A DNA stretch of 64,000 bases from Ischnura elegans (GCF_921293095.1 NC_060254.1:110136917-110200916), one strand, 5' to 3'. Shown: positions 1 through 11,399, numbered from the stretch's first letter. The notes: a model not told the origin generated them from the letters alone. Made by a program: numbers and translations.

Positions 1-598
1 TGTCTTTTCTTAATATTTCCATTTCAATATTTATTTATTAGCTTCACTCTAACCATTAGTGTGGTAAATCAAAGATAAAAGGTAAATAAATCACTTCGAC
101 CATCAAAATCCATTATATGCAATGAATATCAATCAACTCTTTTGAGCAAATATTCGCACTATGGAGGTTCGAGGCATTCACTAATCAAAACTTATTTCTG
201 TTTATTCAAAAAGGTCTTAACCACATTGGTACGATAACAAGAAGTAACTGCATTGTTTCTTCGAATAAAATAGTAACAATATTAATACAACTTACAACGA
301 TAAATTATTGGGAAAAATCATCTATATATCTCATCCGTGCCATCATAAAAGAGATTCGCTCGTTTAACTATCTAAAAGTATTAAATTGATTTAATTATTC
401 CGTAAAGCCTTTTAAAGATTTATTTAAATTGAACTATCTAAAAATATAAAATGCTTAGCATTATTTAAATCTTACTATCAAAATAATAGTAGAACGAATC
501 TCAATTAGCCCCGATAATATTTAGTGTGGATGAGTTAATTTATCTTCGTTCTTTTAATACAGGGAATGTACGAGTTTTCAAAATGAAAATTATAATAA
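1..598. other. AT-rich sequence, no feature seen
   Basis: No long frame, terminal repeat or RNA gene. Confidence 0.4.
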
Positions 599-1256
599 AA
601 TAGGGTAGTTTCCTTCATCAAAGAAAACGATAGGCATTGATTGCGATTCGTTACCCACCATTAGTGTATTCATAATACACAAATTATTTGGTTTTTGAAA
701 TACCGGTTTAGACGAATGGCAAGGGTCAAATTTTATCCTCACTTGAAAAAGGCCAGATTGGCGCCCATGCGATTCCACTCCGCGTGACGTCACAGGGACC
801 TAGTTTCTACACGAGAGGATAGGAGTTATACATCGTCTGAGGTTACTAATGCATGCATGAGGCACAGAGCTCAGGGAAACATGTCTTAATAATCACCTAT
901 TAAAACTGGCTAAGGTCGGAAAGCTTTCTTCGTTTGATAAGGTATTAATAAACCTTTTTTAAGCCAAGCGCTACCATTCAGCAAGGTACTCAGCTATCCG
1001 CTAGCATCCTGCGTCCTATCAGCGCTCAGAGCCTCGATCAAGGTCACTTCACAAGGAGAGAGGGGGAACCAGAAATGCGTCGCACGGACTTTCCTACTTA
1101 CGCGTCGCGTTTTTGCGCGCTTGAAATTTTTCACTTTTCATTTAATCGCGAAAAATAGATATCGTCATTTAAAAATCTAAAAGTGCGAAATACGTACTCC
1201 AGGAGTAATAATCTTTCGATTTAGGCAATAAAAAAATAATAGGAAACCACCCTATT
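599..1256. mobile_element. Family A MITE, copy A1
   Basis: 658 bp. It starts AATAGGGTAGTTTCCTTC and ends AGGAAACCACCCTATT, an inverted pair of about 16 bp with one difference. Shared internal blocks include GGCATTGATTGCGATTCG, the CRE core TGACGTCA near 785-792, CATCGTCTGAGRTTAC, AAGCCAAGCGCTACC and GTACTCCAGGAGTAATAATC. No coding capacity, so nonautonomous. No target duplication could be assigned. Confidence 0.88.
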
Positions 1257-1310
1257 AGGAAAATTTTAATATAAGATACGGTCTCAGGCGTTACTTTGTG
1301 GAACTGCTTC

Positions 1311-1684
1311 ATCATATAATGAAATAAAATTACTTTGTTCTATTCCACTCTTTATTTTAAATAGCACGACCCGGGTGTCAGCATCTCATGCCATCATCAG
1401 GTACAATTCGTTGGGTGGCTTGCACTTATATAGGTAACCGAGGGTGGAGGGGGGGATATGAAAAAAGAGGGGTGGGAAGGAACAAAAACAGCTTTACCCG
1501 TCATCAATGTTCCTTCCCGCCCTCTTTTTCATGTTCCCCCCTCCCCTCCGCCCACGGTTACCTGTGTAAGAGCAACCCACCCGTCGAATTGTACCTGATG
1601 ATGGCATGAGATGCTGAAACCCGGGTCGTGCTATTTAAAATAAAGTGTGGAATAGAACAAAGTAATTTTATTTTATTATATAGG
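1311..1684. mobile_element. Foldback element FB1
   Basis: Arms 1311-1483 and 1509-1684 are inverted copies with roughly 90% identity around a 25-base loop. Matching pieces include AATAAAATTACTTTGTTCTA, TAAATAGCACGACCCGGGT, CATGCCATCATCAGGTACAA and the inner GGGAAGGAAC/GTTCCTTCCC. No coding capacity. Confidence 0.9.
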
Positions 1685-2037
1685 AATATTTTACTTTTGC
1701 TTTCATTGAGGAAACTTCTCAAGACTTTTACCCGAATATAGCAGAATACAGCTCCAGCTATCGTCACAGAATAACAAGCTGTTGGTTAGAGCAACTCAAA
1801 GTTTTGATTTTCGGATCGTATACTAAAAAGAGCACTTGAATCTCTCGACCCCCGAACGCTACCGCGGTGTTCCGCCGACTGATACCCACCCGAGTGGAAA
1901 GAGCGGAGCGAGTGTTTGTCCGAAGAGCACATTTTCCCTCTGATGTAATTTCCTCGAAATTATCATTTCGTATTGCGACGAAAAAAGAGTTGGTATATGC
2001 ATGAATAACATTTCCAGCTTTTACCCGGTGAAAGATA

Positions 2038-2679
2038 AATAGGGTAGTTTCCTTCGTCAAAGAAAACGAAAGGCATTGATTGCTATTCCTTACCCACCAT
2101 TAGTGTATTCATAATATACAAATTATTTGGTTTTAGATATCCCAGTTTAGACCAATGTTAATGGTCAATTTTAACCTCATTTGAAAAATGCCAGATTGGC
2201 GCCCATGCGATGCCACTCCACGAGGCGTATCAGGGACCTAGCTTCTATACGAGTAGAAAGGAGTTTTACATCGTCTGAGATTACCAATGCATGCATGAGG
2301 CACAGACCTCAGGGAAATATGGCTTAATAATCACCTATTAAAACTGCCTAAGGTTGGAAAGTTTCCTTCGTTTGATAAGGTATTAATAATCCTTATTTAA
2401 GCCAAGCGCTACCTGCTAGCAGTCTGCATCGCAGCGGCGCGCACATTCTCGTCCCAAGGTCACCGGCGAAAGCGGGAACCAGATTTACGTCACACGGGCT
2501 TTTCCCAGCATTCATACTTAGCCGTCGCGTTTTCGCGCGCTTCTTTCACTTCTTCACTTCTCATTTAATCGCGAAAAATAGATATCGTCATTTAAAATCT
2601 AAAAGTGTGAAATGCGTACTCCAGGAGTAATAACCTTTCGATTTAGGCAATTTAAAAAATAAAAGGAAACCACCCTATT
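2038..2679. mobile_element. Family A MITE, copy A2
   Basis: 642 bp, same ends and internal blocks as A1, same orientation, about 0.8 kb downstream of it. Its CRE positions are degraded (GAGGCGTATCA and TTACGTCA). Confidence 0.88.
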
Positions 2680-2936
2680 AGAGATGATCTCTTGAACCTG
2701 GAGCGCGTCAGAGAATGCTCGGTCACGTTATATTTTGCATTTTTTTAGAAAACGAGGTGGGTGAACCGAGGCGTAAGTTGCATAGTGAAAAATTACGCAT
2801 GTGAAATCGCCGAGACAGAAATGCTCCCAGAATCGTGCAAAGAGGGTGCTTACGTTTTCCAAAAGGGCACGAACCGACCACGAACACGATTTGATGCTGC
2901 CGAAAAATACTGATTCTTCTTTCACCACTTCTTTGC

Positions 2937-3040
2937 CGACCTCGGTGTTGCCACGGACTACGGATGGACACGGAAAGTAAAAGGTCACGGGTTCGAGTCC
3001 CGCCTGGGTAGGAAGTCCATACCGAGGGCGTGATTGTTCG
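2937..3040 (+). repeat. tRNA-derived SINE copy S1
   Basis: It has a tRNA T-arm/B-box block, GGTCACGGGTTCGAGTCCCG, about 40 bases after a degraded A-box-like GACCTCGGTGTTGCCACGG. The body does not fold as a tRNA. The same layout is seen in the - strand copy at 13090-13184. Confidence 0.65.
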
Positions 3041-3841
3041 AGTACGTATAATTGTTTACTTTCGATGTGAAAGCTCATGTGTGCTATTTTCAACGCTATG
3101 GAAATATATATAACAAATAAAATAAAAAATCAACCTCATATTCGTGAACTTCAATCTACCATCTATGTGAATAAATAGTGAATTATAATCTTCAATATCT
3201 AATCAATGTGAATATTTATCTATCGAATATTTTAGGGCATAATTTCATCAAATTATTTCTATATTATCTATACGTCGGTTCGGATGAGCTTGGTAGCCGG
3301 TGGGGTAGACGTACTCATCACAAATGAAAGCTTCAATATTTGAGGTTGAGCTGGGTTAAAAATTAGCCCAACGCCCTTCGATGTACGAATTTCGTAGACT
3401 TACAAGTTGTTAGTGAAGAATTATCCACAGCTTGCAAGCGAATTGGCACGTATTAATATGGTGAATTATGGATACGTCAAAAGCAAATCTTGAGGCCACA
3501 GTGAAACAGAGCAGGGAGGTGCAACACGCATCATGACCGATGGCATTAAACGTATAAATGACTCGGTTGGCTCTCTGTGCACCCCCGACGCCATGCTTGC
3601 AAACTTGAACCATTTGTTTCACCGCTACTCAAGTATCATTTTGATGTACTTATTGCCACCTACGAAAAATCGCAGTACTGCGGGATAAAACGAAAGTAAA
3701 CCAACTCAACTGACAGAGCTAAAATGCTGGAGAACTACTTTCACTGCCCAACGGACTCGGAATGAACGATGGGTGTATAGTGCGATAGATGGAGGAGAGC
3801 CAGGCGTAAATTGCTATCGATCCGTATACCCCCATTCAATA
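3041..3841. other. No recognisable gene
   Basis: Mixed-composition DNA with only short frames; nothing recognised. Confidence 0.4.
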
Positions 3842-4105
3842 TATCGATGGCTAAGTTCTAACAACACGTATCTCAGAAATAGCAACTTTTCAGGAGAGCA
3901 AAAAAAACGATTAATTTTTTTCTAATTGTACGCTAAAATCAAAAAACCAAAAATTCACAAACCTGAAAAAGAAGCATGCATTTGCCAAGAAAGAGTTATT
4001 TTTAGCTTGAATTATATTTTTTAATGTTATTACCCTTTGTTTAAGATACCTGATCCAAACCGATCAAATTTTGAGTTACTCGTTGTTAGAACTTAGCCAT
4101 CGATA
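3842..4105. mobile_element. Small terminal-inverted-repeat element (MITE)
   Basis: Left end TATCGATGGCTAAGTTCTAA (3842-3861, continuing CAAC) matches the right end GTTGTTAGAACTTAGCCATC (4082-4101, continuing GATA) in inverted orientation; similarity extends to about 35 bp per arm. The 220-base middle is AT-rich and non-coding. Confidence 0.75.
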
Positions 4106-4759
4106 TGGCGCATAGGATTAACTATGAATTGCTGACACTCCCAAGTAAGAATCCGATCTGTGAGATCCATCCAAATATCTGTGCCTCTCTAGAGCTCAGG
4201 GTCTTACATTGCGATGTGATGCCATAACCGTGGCTCCGTCAACAACGCAATTTCCCCCGATGTCCTACCCATCAGTTGCGTTAAGAGGTATCCGGAGAGT
4301 AACAGCCACAGAGAAGTGAATGCACTGGCAAAGAACAGGATGAGTAGAAGAAGGAACTTAAGATTTCAAAAAAATAGTAATAGATCATATAAAATGACCA
4401 AACCGCAGACTCAAGGCTATGTCTCAATCTCTCCATTAGAAGTGCACACCGTAATATCAAACTTCCGAAGCGGAATTTTGGTCCATGCGATGGAGGATGT
4501 TAGAAACCTCGCAGAACTCATGAACATCGAATATGAAGCTGGCACAATAAAAACTCGCATCGACAAACATCGCTCACGACGGCTATTTCGCTGTCATCTC
4601 AGGAAATGCTGGAAGACGATCCGCACCATTTAATCCATCGCTGACCACCAGGCACACAAACTGAAATTCCATCGCACGAATTTGGTTTCCAAGCTCACGC
4701 GGCACAAATTAGAAGTGAAACGATAAGGACACGGCTGGAAAGCACCGAGTTTCAACACT

Positions 4760-4960
4760 TACGTTTGGGCGCGTGACGGTCGAGGTGGCGATTCGCGGGC
4801 AGCGCTGAGGGATAAGTCGGGACGGGAGGCTTTTGGACCGCGGTGGCGGCGGAGGACAGGAGAGAGACGCCGCGGAGATCAGGTCGGAGTCATGGCGGGG
4901 ACTAAGGCGAAAGGGAGAGTGCGGAGACGGAGACGGAGAAAGTGTGGGCGAGGAAGAAAT
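4760..4960. promoter_or_regulatory. CpG-rich patch, possible promoter or first exon
   Basis: A locally GC- and CpG-rich block (GTGGCGGCGGAGGACAGG, GACCGCGG, ACGCCGCGG) in AT-rich surroundings. The open frames on both strands are Arg- or Ser/Pro-rich composition products without homology. Direction unknown. Confidence 0.25.
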
Positions 4961-5520
4961 GAGTGGGAAGTGGAAGTAGGAGGAGAGGGGAGGAGAGAGA
5001 GAATGAGGGGAGTGAAGAGAAGGACAGAAGTGGAGACGAAAATAAAACAAGTGAGCCTAGGTGTGCGCACGAAGTTTGTAATTTAAGTGATAGCCATTAA
5101 TAAACAAAGAGTATAGGCGGATGCCGGATAGGGACAAGGCATAACTTCCCAGCAGTAGTGGGGGTCCGAACAAAATTATTATTTTATCTAGTGTATATTG
5201 GATATCTAGATAAAGACTATCTAGGCTAGGCTAGAGAGGAGCTAGATCCCCTACCCCCTCTCTGGATCCGCCATTGATAAAAAGTAATTTATAGAGCAAG
5301 TAATGAAGTAATTTATAGAAGACGTAATGAAGGATAAGTAAAGGTAGTTGCGATCTACGGCCTCAATACATCAAAAGCAAAAAATATTGCAATGTAAGAT
5401 AGTTGAACTTTTCCGCAATAATTTTAATTCGTAAGATTTTTTTCGGCTCACTGAGTCATCATCTGGCACATGAGAACATCACATTTATATATATGATTTT
5501 ACACTTTCCCGGCGAATAAC

Positions 5521-5703
5521 TTTAGAAAAATCTTCTCGGGATACCGCGCGGGTTAGATTATTTAAGAGCGCCGACGTTTCTGGTACCGACTCGCTACCCA
5601 TTACTCGGTACCCTACCGAGTAATGGGTAGCGAGTCGGTACCCGAAACGTCGGCGCTCTTAAATAATCTAACCCGCACGGTATCCCGAGAAGATTTTTCT
5701 AAA
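5521..5703. repeat. Foldback element FB2, near-perfect palindrome
   Basis: Two 90-base arms (5521-5610 and 5614-5703) are inverted copies with only two mismatches around a 3-base spacer CCC. Motifs include AATCTTCTCGGGATACCG, GCGCCGACGTTTC and GCTACCCATTACTCGG. A 12-bp direct repeat ATCACATTTATA lies at 5478-5489 and 5704-5715. Confidence 0.92.
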
Positions 5704-5715
5704 ATCACATTTATA

Positions 5716-6142
5716 CTTTTGAGGCAGGGGTGGGGGGATGATTCAATAAATAAAGACGTGGATGCTTATGATCAAATGTGTCAAGTATTCGTTCTTAGGC
5801 ATGAAGTGAATAAAAAGTTGGCATTGAAGAAGTGAACACTTTGACTGCTGTATCGGCGTGTTCTACACCTCTCCTTCCATTATTTCAATGAAGTCTCGCG
5901 TGCAGCACCAAAGCCTACACTAAGACTGTTGCCAATTCGCTAATATTCTTCCCCATTCAATAACGTGATGCGCGGTCATCATCATCGTTTCGTTACAAAT
6001 GATCCCGTTACAGCGCCACCTTGGACGGATGAAAGGGGTTGGAGTTTTAGAAAGTGCAAGGACAGATTACGAGCGCGCCAATCCCCGTCACTCTAAAGTA
6101 CATATTCAATTAGCATGCGACTAAATCCGGTCCAATAATTCA
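5716..6142. other. No recognisable gene
   Basis: Sequence between FB2 and the LINE; nothing recognised. Confidence 0.4.
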
Positions 6143-7340
6143 TCTACATCTATATAATACCCCGCAAGCCGCCTAAAAGGCGTGTGGCAGGGGGTGTTAG
6201 GGTACCAGCCGTTTACAGCTAAAAAGTTAAGTGCTCAAACGAAGTTGGAACTAGCGTTTATTAAAGTCCTTTATGGTTCGGGGGAAAACGAATTCCCATA
6301 TCTATCCGTTCGGTAAAACATCTCTCTTAATTTATCGCTTCTATCGGACCTGGAAATATAGTGTGGCTCTAATACATATTATGTTCTCTGTGTCGCTCTT
6401 AAAGATATCCATTCTCAATTGTTCAAGCAATCTAAGCCTAGCGCGCAGCCTCCGAGTCTCCAACGGCTCCCGCAGCCTAACTCGCTTAACATCTGGGTAA
6501 CGCTGTCTGTACGCCCGTAGCAGTTTTTGACGAAACGCGCAGCCTTCTTTTGTATTTTATTCAGTTCGCGGATTAAGTCTTTCTGCACCGGATCCCATAC
6601 GCTCGCTGTATATTCAAGGTGCGGTCGGACGAGAACGAAATAGCACCTTTCTTTCACTTTCTCATCCAAAAATCTTCCCACAGTACGCTTGATGAATCCT
6701 AATTTCTTCAGGGCTATGCCGCAAATATTCTTTATATGTGTTCCCCACGTGAGGTTCGAGGTTATCGTAACTCCCAGGTATTTCACTTCGTCTGTTGCCT
6801 TTATGTTAATACCATCAACTGCATAAACATGGTTAGAATTGGACGAATTCCGCAAGAAATGTAACGCCATGCATTTGCTCAGATTAAGTTCGAGTCCCCA
6901 CTCTTGGCTCCACAAATGAACGTTGTTTCGGTCAGATGATAGAATTTCATAGTCAGAGTGATCACTAATTTCGCGATAGATGACAGCGTCGTCAGCAAAT
7001 AAGCGTATTTTACTGCTAATGCGGGGGCAGAGATCATTAATGTATATAATGAACAACAGGGGGCCGATTACGCTTTCTTGTGGAACACCTGATGTAACTT
7101 TTACAACATCAGAGCTTATTCCGTCAAGAACTACTTTTTGTTTACGATCTCTGATAAAGTCGCGTATCCAGTTTACAACTGTCTCGTTTAATCCGCATGA
7201 CTGTAATTTGTATAAAAGTTTGTTGTGAGGTACAGTGTCGAAGGCTTTCTTAAAATCTAAAAATAGTGCGTCAACTTGTCTTTTCGATTCACCAGATTTC
7301 AAAACGTCGTGATTGATCTCGGTATCCACGGTGTTTGCTT
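6143..7340 (-). mobile_element. 5'-truncated non-LTR retrotransposon
   Basis: A reverse transcriptase pseudogene (7329 down to ~6250) is followed on the - strand by a 3' end reading GGCTTGCGGGGTATTATATAGATGTAGATG at about 6172-6143. Related 3'-end scraps occur on the + strand near 10916-10985 and 26045-26112. Confidence 0.85.
6415..7329 (-). pseudogene. LINE reverse transcriptase, partial
   Basis: 304-codon open frame. RT motifs in order: QVDALFLDFKKAFDTVPHNK (motif A), SGVPQESVIGPLLFIIYIND (motif B, with Glu for the usual Gly in PQGSVLGP), RLFADDAVIY (catalytic FADD) and VKYLGVTITSNLTWGTHI, then the C-terminal HLEYTASVWDP region. The frame is lost near 6450; the rest of the C-terminus (RLRLLEQLRMDIFKSDTENI, then MFYRTDRYGNSFSP) is readable in another frame down to ~6260. 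The N-terminal endonuclease is absent. Confidence 0.88.
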
Positions 7341-7993
7341 CCAGTCACGCATGTGAATGGTAAGGTAGATATTTCCATAATTTCTTGATAATCCGCATAA
7401 AATTTGGGAGAAAATCATGCACGATGGACCTTTATTTCAAATTTACCGTGCATTTTCCCTTTACAGATTAAATAATGACCAATACTATTTTCATTTTTAA
7501 TATTATTCAACCAGTTTAAATGAGTTAACATGGAGAATTTCGCATTCCAAGCCCGCCTGCGCCCCATTCAAAATAGAACTCCCCTCTCCAAATTCGGTTA
7601 TACCTAGTCGCTTCCATTCCAACCCTCCCCGCCTACCAAGCACTATTCCCACTAACGCGGTTTTAAGCATCATCTCTCCGCTTAATATTCGCTCCATCCA
7701 GACCTTTTAGTTTCTTCCGTATTCCCTCAAATACATATATTTCATTAAATCGATTAAATATCGGAATAATTACAGATTGAATTGCAAAACTTACTTTCAT
7801 CTCAAATTATGAGTAACTTTTAATTCTAAGTGTATTTAATTCTAACTAGTCGACTGCAAGATCCTTTTTAAACTTAAATTCTACATCCTCATCAACATAT
7901 TTGTGGGTGGTCGTAATGGTGATTAAAAACTTTTTGGGCTGTATCGTCGGGTCAATGCATAGGTGGCCTCGGCGTTTCCCGGCCGATACTAGT
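7341..7993. other. No recognisable gene
   Basis: AT-rich; a 64-codon frame on the - strand lacks homology. Confidence 0.4.
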
Positions 7994-8187
7994 CAAACAT
8001 TTTAGCCTGTATTGCAATAATGTGTATGAGAACAGAAGTTATACCTTCCCGCACTATAAAACAAGGCAATGAAATTAGCCACGGTTGCGGTGTGTAATGC
8101 CATTAACAAGGTCTGCCTAGTAGCACATTACCTGCCTTGATTATGGGAAACTTAGGGTTTTATTGAAACGCGGCGAAATAGCCCAAA
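7994..8187 (+). repeat. Dispersed repeat H, copy 1
   Basis: TTTTAGCCTGTATTGCAATA, GTTATACCTTCCC, TAATGCCATTAACAAGG and ACCTGCCTTGATTAT recur in the same order at 9092-9275. Non-coding; no terminal repeats found. Confidence 0.6.
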
Positions 8188-8393
8188 ATGATTTTAATCA
8201 CCGTAACTTTAAGACCTTTTGTGGGCGTACACTTAGGTGGCTACGTGGCCTGTGCTTCAATGCAGTCCACAAAGGTGCATGATACCAAACGACAGAGATC
8301 AACTCAAGAGAAGTGTGGGGCAAAAAGCAGCGAGGAGTGTGGTCCGAGGTCATGAGGGTGTGGCTGCGAATTAATGCTCCGACAGTCATTCAC

Positions 8394-8490
8394 GAGAGGA
8401 GGGGGAGGGGGGGAGGGGGAAGAGGGGTGGGGCGTGGGACGTATTGGTAGGGGAAGGAGGGGAGAAGGGGGAGTGAGGAGGGAGAGAAGG
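8394..8490 (+). repeat. G-rich purine tract
   Basis: GAGAGGAGGGGGAGGGGGGG continues with many runs of 3-7 G separated by one or two A. It fits G-quadruplex and triplex patterns. Open frames across it are Pro/Ser-rich composition artefacts. Confidence 0.6.
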
Positions 8491-9091
8491 GAACGAAATT
8501 CATGACATACGTAGACTGTACTTCTCATCTTCACTTAGAGCAAATATGCAGAAACACGCCGAGGGCAGCGTTGACACCCTAAATTCAGAATTATTATAGG
8601 AAATATAAAAATGTAAGTAAAAGCGAGGATTCTCCTCTCTGTTAAAAGTAACTGGTATAAATTATTAAATTTCCGAAACTCCTCCTATTTTTTGAGCGCT
8701 AAATTTAATGGAAATAAAATTTCCTGTCGAAACGAGCTACATGACGAACAATGCTTTGGCGGATATAAGTCAGTCATACATAATGATCTTAGTCAAATGC
8801 GAAAAAGATAAAAATGGGTCTTTTTCATGTTTATTATGACATGTTAACCAACAATAGTGAAGCCAAGGAATGACTCCGTTGGAAGAGGGTCAGAAAAAAA
8901 TATCCCGAAGGGTCCTCATACTCGTCTCGTCGGAGTTGATCAATCTTCAAAGAGAGCTCATCTGCCATCGCTGTCTTGAAAAATACATAAATAATCATAA
9001 TTAACTGTATGCAAAATTACTTTCCAATGAAAGTTTTCAGCAAAAACTAAGAACATCCTTCATCTCTGGAGGATTTGACACCCCACTTGAC

Positions 9092-9275
9092 ATAGTTTTT
9101 AGCCTGTATCACAATTATGGATGCTAACAGGAGTTATACCTTCCCAATATGCTTTAAAAACCAAGGAAAATGCATCCGAACATGGTTTCTGCATTCCATT
9201 ATCAAGGCCCACCTTGTAGCCATTTACCACTTTGATTATTGCATTGCTAGCCGAAACCTTGTTTCGTTGAATTTT
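9092..9275 (+). repeat. Dispersed repeat H, copy 2
   Basis: Same block order as copy 1 (TTTTTAGCCTGTATCACAAT, GTTATACCTTCCC, CATTATCAAGGCCCACC, CCACTTTGATTATTG), about 1.1 kb downstream in the same orientation. Confidence 0.6.
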
Positions 9276-9439
9276 AAATACTACTTCTAAAAATAAATTG
9301 CGTGGGGTCTTACGGCGACATTTTTTTTAATGAATACATAAATTATTCCCACCAAGTTAAGCCTCATACGCTCTTATATGGATAATAACATTGCTAAAGT
9401 GAGCTGAACTCTCACTACGTTATTCGCGAAAAGTCGCTG

Positions 9440-9870
9440 TTTATCCCGAGGCATGGGCAAGGTTACCCACGAACGCGTTGGGGACGCGATTCGCGAGGTT
9501 CCGCGATCAACGTGGACAGCCGTAAGCACTTTCCGGATTCATCCCTAACGATAGGTAACCTTGCGCGGAGGCAGCCCGCTTTCGTCGGAGGACATCCGTG
9601 GGTTGGACAGACGAGAGGAGGGAAGGTGGCGTCGTCGTCGGTTGATGGAAAGTGAGGAGGAGACGTGTGTTGAGGGGTGGGGCGAAGAGGGGAAGGGAGG
9701 GAGGGAGGGGGGAAACTCCCCATTGTCACAGAATGACAATATCTCCGGATCCGCCGCTGGTGCTGTCATGGGCTCGAGGGTCGGTGCGTGACTCACGCGG
9801 AAGATGCGACCTCACGCATCACGGATGCACACGATTGGGCGTTGAGCTCCTCTCTCTGAATAGGCGTCTT
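9440..9870. promoter_or_regulatory. CpG-rich patch with purine tract
   Basis: CpG-dense flanks (CGAACGCGTTGGGGACGCG) and a central GAGGAG-rich tract at 9650-9715. Possibly a promoter or untranslated exon. Overlapping frames on both strands have no homology. Confidence 0.25.
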
Positions 9871-10018
9871 GGAGGGAGCGTGGTGGAGATAGCATAAGGT
9901 ACGTTGCCGATCAAGCGCACTCGATTTCATCCGATATTTTAATCAATTCAAATAAGATCATTAAATTCAATCAAATCGAAACTTGAAGCATGTACATGGT
10001 GGAAGGGCTCCATATTAA

Positions 10019-10255
10019 AATGAAAGACACTTTGTTTCTTCCACAAGTTTATACAAATTTATATTTTATGACAGGCTTCGGCTATTACACCATCATCAAA
10101 TACAGAATTACCCCCACCCCCACATTAGCAAGCATGGTATATATAAACCTGCTCCCACCACATATTTTCTGAGTTCGATAATGGTGTAATAGCCGAAACC
10201 GGTCATAAAATATAATTTTTTATAAACTTGTGGAAGAGACAAAGTGTCTTTCATT
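10019..10255. mobile_element. Foldback element FB4
   Basis: Arms of 75 bases (10019-10093 and 10181-10255), inverted, with few mismatches; outer ends AATGAAAGACACTTTGT, inner ends GGCTATTACACCAT. The 87-base loop is C-rich. The right arm holds CCGGTTTCGGCTATT when read outward to inward. Confidence 0.88.
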
Positions 10256-10374
10256 TATTAATATCATTAAATTCAACTGTGTGCCGAGACGTATTGGTAC
10301 ATCCTGAGGTAACAATTACACAAATATATTAATAGAAAGCTATCGTACATTTCCACTTATCTGAATATTGCACA

Positions 10375-10470
10375 ACTAGTTTCGACGCTGATGCGTCATC
10401 TTCAGTAAATTCAACGATCATTTCTTCCTACATTGTGCATGAAGATAACCGAAAATCGTCGAAACTAGGT
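10375..10470. repeat. Small foldback FB7
   Basis: ACTAGTTTCGACG...CATCTTCA at 10375-10404 and its inverted partner TGAAGAT...CGTCGAAACTAGG at 10439-10469; about 30-base arms, the middle third less well paired. Confidence 0.65.
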
Positions 10471-10915
10471 ACAAGAATAAATAAATAAGATCAATAAATA
10501 TCTTAGATCAATTCAATTATTTCTTTGGGTTTGAAACTCAGAGCAGCGAATGAGTGGAGAGAGTTGAAACCCTACGATTGGTTTGCTTTGGTTCCTCTCT
10601 GGTTCTCCATTTCCATTGGCACATCCTTAAATTTCCCTCATACCCCCTTAACTTAACTTCCTCACGCAAGTGATTGTCTCTGGTTTCTACGAGGTTCTTC
10701 TTTCTTTACATTTCCATCCATTTTTTTCAATCACGTTATTGCTGGCCCATCATGTGGACAATCTAAATTGTTTTCATTCGAGAAATACCTTCTCCCACCT
10801 TCAGACATTCTTGGGAACGCCAAATAAATGATAAATTAAAACTCTAGCGTCATACATGTCTATAAATCTGCGCGCTTCTCCTTTTATTAACGGCTTTTTT
10901 GGAAACGGCTAATGC

Positions 10916-10985
10916 CCTGAAACCCCACTCACTCTTACACGCCTATTGAGGCAACTTGCGGGGTTAGTAAGTAGAGGTAGATGAT
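10916..10985 (+). repeat. LINE 3'-end scrap
   Basis: CACGCCTATTGAGGCAACTT and GCGGGGTTAGTAAGTAGAGG followed by TAGATGATG resemble the 3' end of the LINE at 6143-7340. Confidence 0.55.
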
Positions 10986-11084
10986 GTGAATACCTCGGCT
11001 TATTCTGACAAGTAAAACCGACCATTAATGACTCTAGTGAATTATTTTTCCATCGCTTAAAAAGGACAAACTACGAGTCAAATA

Positions 11085-11399
11085 TGACGGCTGGGCAAGC
11101 GTCTCGAAATGTGGTGCTACCGAAGAATGATGAAGATAAAATGGATCGACTGAGTAAGTCATGAGCAAGTGCTAAGAAGAGCGGGAGAAAGGAGAAGTCT
11201 TCTGAAAACCGCTAAGGAGAAGACTTGGCCACATAATGAGACATGATGCCTCAATGAAAACAATCGTAGAAAGACAGGTGTAAGGGAAGAAGGGCAAGGG
11301 ACGGCCACGAATGAGTTACATAGAACAGATTATAAAGGACGTAAAAGAGAATAAATACTTCTCTATGAAAAGGCTAGCGGATAGGAGAGAGGAATGGAT
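11085..11399 (+). pseudogene. LINE RT C-terminal fragment, + strand copy
   Basis: AAATGTGGTGCTACCGAAGA and TGAAGATAAAATGGATCGAC match, on the + strand, the region encoding EMWCYRRMMKIKWID of the - strand copy to its right. Later pieces (GGCCACATAATGAGACATGA, AAAAGGCTAGCGGATAGGAG) also match. Multiple frameshifts and stops. It ends at GAATGGAT next to an (ATC)n run. Confidence 0.75.

Noticed and set aside
2985-3012. Possible tRNA gene from the GGTTCGAGTCC block
   Set aside because: No acceptor stem or anticodon arm can be folded around it; better explained as a tRNA-derived SINE.
4316-4633. 105-codon open frame on the + strand
   Set aside because: No recognisable domain, and it lies in repeat-rich DNA without splice or promoter context; probably chance.
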